Shown here one piece after another: positions 4,836 through 6,175 of a DNA stretch of 6,175 nt; the stretch's first letter is position 1, and the number at the start of each line of letters is the position of its first letter. The DNA is taken from positions 1-6,175 of the forward strand of contig JACQXT010000126.1 of NCBI GenBank assembly GCA_016208665.1, in the 5' to 3' direction. A program made the translations under genes and the position numbers. The notes under the pieces were generated by a model, which saw nothing but the letters and a program-made list of their open reading frames with translations, had not been told where the DNA came from and did no database searches. The DNA comes from Chitinivibrionia bacterium (GTDB lineage Bacteria; Krumholzibacteriota; Krumholzibacteriia; WVZY01).

Positions 4836-5208
4836 GCGTGTAGAGAATGCCCGCTCCGCAGCCCCAATATGCCTTATCGTTAAAGACAGTGGGGCAGCCG
4901 GCGACTGTCTTGCCGGCATTGAATTTCCACTTCTCTATTCCTGATTGAATATCTACGGCATGAAACCACCCATCTCCATCCCCAAAATACAGACAGCCGC
5001 CATATGCCAGTAGCGGCGAAGTGACCAGGTCGGCGCCTGTGTCGTATTTCCACTTCAACCCTCTTAGTTCACGTAGCGGCGGCGAGTCGTAGTATCCCGT
5101 ATGAGTAGAACCGCCGTTGTATGTCACAATCTGGGATACAGCCGTACATGCTCCAACTCCAAGGAGGAAAGCTGCTATGATTGGTATGTACTTAGTACTG
5201 AGCTTCAT
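4813..5208 (-). pseudogene. PQQ-repeat beta-propeller lipoprotein, truncated after about two blades
   Basis: The frame starts with MKLSTKYIPIIAAFLLGVGA followed by Cys21, a signal peptide with a plausible lipobox (VGAC), so the product would be exported and possibly lipid-anchored. It then shows PQQ/BamB-like blade repeats: LKWKYDTGADLVTSPLLAYG, GCLYFGDGDGWFHAVDIQSG, IEKWKFNAGKTVAGCPTVFN and YWGCGAGILYTLSA. Full propellers have seven or eight blades and usually 350 or more residues; this frame stops at 131, just after entering higB sequence near 4832. The stop is in DNA that belongs to higB, so the end is a splice, not a natural terminus. The ATG at 5208 is chosen by the GGAGG eight bases upstream. 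Function of the intact protein unknown; such propellers serve as enzyme or scaffold domains. Confidence 0.75.
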
Positions 5209-5216
5209 GGTGTCAT

Positions 5217-5221
5217 CCTCC
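5217..5221 (-). promoter_or_regulatory. Shine-Dalgarno site of the PQQ-repeat gene
   Basis: GGAGG on the minus strand, eight bases before the ATG at 5208. It decides that start against the in-frame TTG at 5223, which overlaps this site. Confidence 0.7.
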
Positions 5222-5248
5222 AATCACTCTGCGGGTCTAAATCCGCTT

Positions 5249-5357
5249 CTATAACGGTTCGCGCATCAGCTGCGTGCGCGTCCGCCGTTCTCGGCGCGCC
5301 GCGTGCTCCGCAAGCGGCGTGATGGCAGCGGCTGACAGGCGGATGCGATTGTTAGCT
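5249..5357 (-). other. Long attC-like site after the 252-aa gene
   Basis: On the minus strand it opens with AGCTAACAAT (box AGCTAAC at 5357-5351) and closes with GTTATAG (5255-5249), 109 bp. CGCATC just inside the opening box pairs with GATGCG near the other end, and inner GC-rich complementary stretches (CGCCGC and GCGGCG, among others) can close the tip. The closing box departs from GTTRRRY at two positions. It lies 47 bases after the stop of the 252-aa gene and 41 bases before the PQQ start, at a cassette boundary, as expected. Confidence 0.55.
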
Positions 5358-5404
5358 GGCAACTCTCACCAGGATGTGTTCCCACGTGGACGGTATCCGC
5401 ATAT

Positions 5405-6163
5405 CTATTCACAAAGCTTGAAATATCTGAACCACCCCCACCTGTTTGCAGGCTCCTCAGCCCGCCAAGGTTTGTTGGAATAATCTGCTTGAAAGGCAAG
5501 AAGCCCCTCATCTGAACCGTCAGAATCTTGGATGAACACAACCCTTTCTCGGGATGCCACATCAATATACTCAAACATGCAGCAACTTGCTCCACGACTG
5601 TCAAATCTCAGAATCGAGCATGATGGACACCCGCCATAATTGCGGGAGGAGAGTATTCTCTTGACCCCCGGATTCTCGGTGTGCAGCATCGGAAGTCCTG
5701 TAACTTTCCCAAACTGGTCCGCGATCAGGTATGTCACCTCGTGAATCAATAGCGGATCGAAGCCGCCTGTGACGTACACCTTGCTTGGATATTCGTCCCC
5801 AGGCTCCTGCCACGTCTTGCAATTAAGAATCTCGAAATACTCCTTGAGTTGGAATCGATGATTCGCGTCGTCCCATCGATATGCTCTGAACATTGTGGGA
5901 CTCACATCGGACTGAGCGTCAGCGACAACCAGACGCTGTTCACCCGAGTTGGCATAATCGCTAATGCACACGAGCTTATCCGGAGGGATTATCTCGTTAA
6001 TTCCGATTCGCACGTCCTTGGTGTCATCATAGATCATCTCGATGTCGTTTCCTCGAAACCGAAATACGCCTACTCGGAAGCTATCGCTTGCGGCATCCTT
6101 GATTCCGTATGGGAGGGGCTTCGTAAGCGAGGCTGAGACAATCCAATCGCTACCGTCGTTCAT
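5405..6163 (-). CDS. Hypothetical protein, 252 aa, cassette gene
   Basis: I do not recognise this protein. The ATG at 6163 has GGAGG seven bases upstream, so the start is well supported. No signal peptide or membrane helix is evident, suggesting a soluble protein. It is rich in Asp, Arg and aromatic residues and has short beta-like strands (VGVFRFRGNDIEMIYDD, EQRLVVADAQ, MFRAYRWDDANHRFQL, KVYVTGGFDPLLIHEVTYL), which gives a repetitive beta-sheet or propeller-like impression. Cysteines cluster as C-P-S-C (179-182) and C-C (194-195), a possible metal or disulfide site, with others at 66, 115 and 251. It ends with WGWFRYFKLCE and is followed by an attC-like site, so it is probably the sole gene of its cassette. 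It appears intact. Confidence 0.7.
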   Translation of the reverse strand: MNDGSDWIVSASLTKPLPYGIKDAASDSFRVGVFRFRGNDIEMIYDDTKDVRIGINEIIPPDKLVCISDYANSGEQRLVVADAQSDVSPTMFRAYRWDDANHRFQLKEYFEILNCKTWQEPGDEYPSKVYVTGGFDPLLIHEVTYLIADQFGKVTGLPMLHTENPGVKRILSSRNYGGCPSCSILRFDSRGASCCMFEYIDVASRERVVFIQDSDGSDEGLLAFQADYSNKPWRAEEPANRWGWFRYFKLCE

Positions 6164-6175
6164 AACATCGCCTCC

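Noticed and set aside
1..6175. CRISPR array, tRNA or rRNA genes, insertion-sequence transposase
   Set aside because: No regularly spaced repeats, no tRNA-like cloverleaf and no transposase or terminal repeats were seen on either strand.

Overview
All supportable genes in this window lie on the minus strand, so it reads from high to low coordinates. GC content is moderately high by eye. The best description is part of a gene-cassette array of a chromosomal-type integron in a Gram-negative bacterium: unrelated single genes in one orientation, separated by attC-like imperfect palindromes that begin near AAC and end in GTTAGRN-type boxes. No integrase is in view; from the cassette orientation it would lie beyond the right-hand edge (above 6175). 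The host cannot be named. Lipoprotein-type leaders, a class D beta-lactamase relative, HigBA and an RsgA of proteobacterial or PVC-like appearance fit an environmental Gram-negative.

In transcription order: (1) an unrecognised 252-aa protein (6163-5405) and a long attC candidate (5357-5249). (2) A compound cassette with the start of a PQQ-repeat beta-propeller lipoprotein, spliced into the second half of a HigB toxin, an intact HigA antitoxin, and the C-terminal part of a second XRE-type regulator ending inside an attC (4216-4166). (3) An intact rsgA GTPase gene and the best attC (3036-2959). (4) An intact 147-aa membrane protein with a PH-like domain, whose stop codon lies in a degenerate attC-like sequence. 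(5) A 39-codon ORF followed by half of an attC-like sequence joined to the C-terminal two thirds of a class D beta-lactamase. (6) The leader of an exported protein spliced to the C-terminal half of a VOC/glyoxalase-like protein, with a 10-bp perfect inverted repeat at the splice. (7) A translationally coupled operon: a four-helix membrane protein, a SAM methyltransferase with an internal deletion, and the start of a zinc-type alcohol dehydrogenase/quinone reductase that leaves the window.

The striking feature is decay by splicing. Five junctions (near 4832, 4380, 2255, 1615 and 485) each join gene fragments in the same orientation, and each removes the start, middle or end of a gene. At least three appear to have removed a cassette boundary, including the attC that should lie there. 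Intact genes (rsgA, higA, the 147-aa protein, the four-helix protein and the 252-aa protein) sit between these scars. This suggests either repeated deletion around attC hairpins or, less excitingly, assembly error in a repeat-rich array. No new defence or catalytic system can be claimed. The most noteworthy items are the deletion pattern, an apparently mobile rsgA cassette, and the hairpin at the leader/VOC junction.
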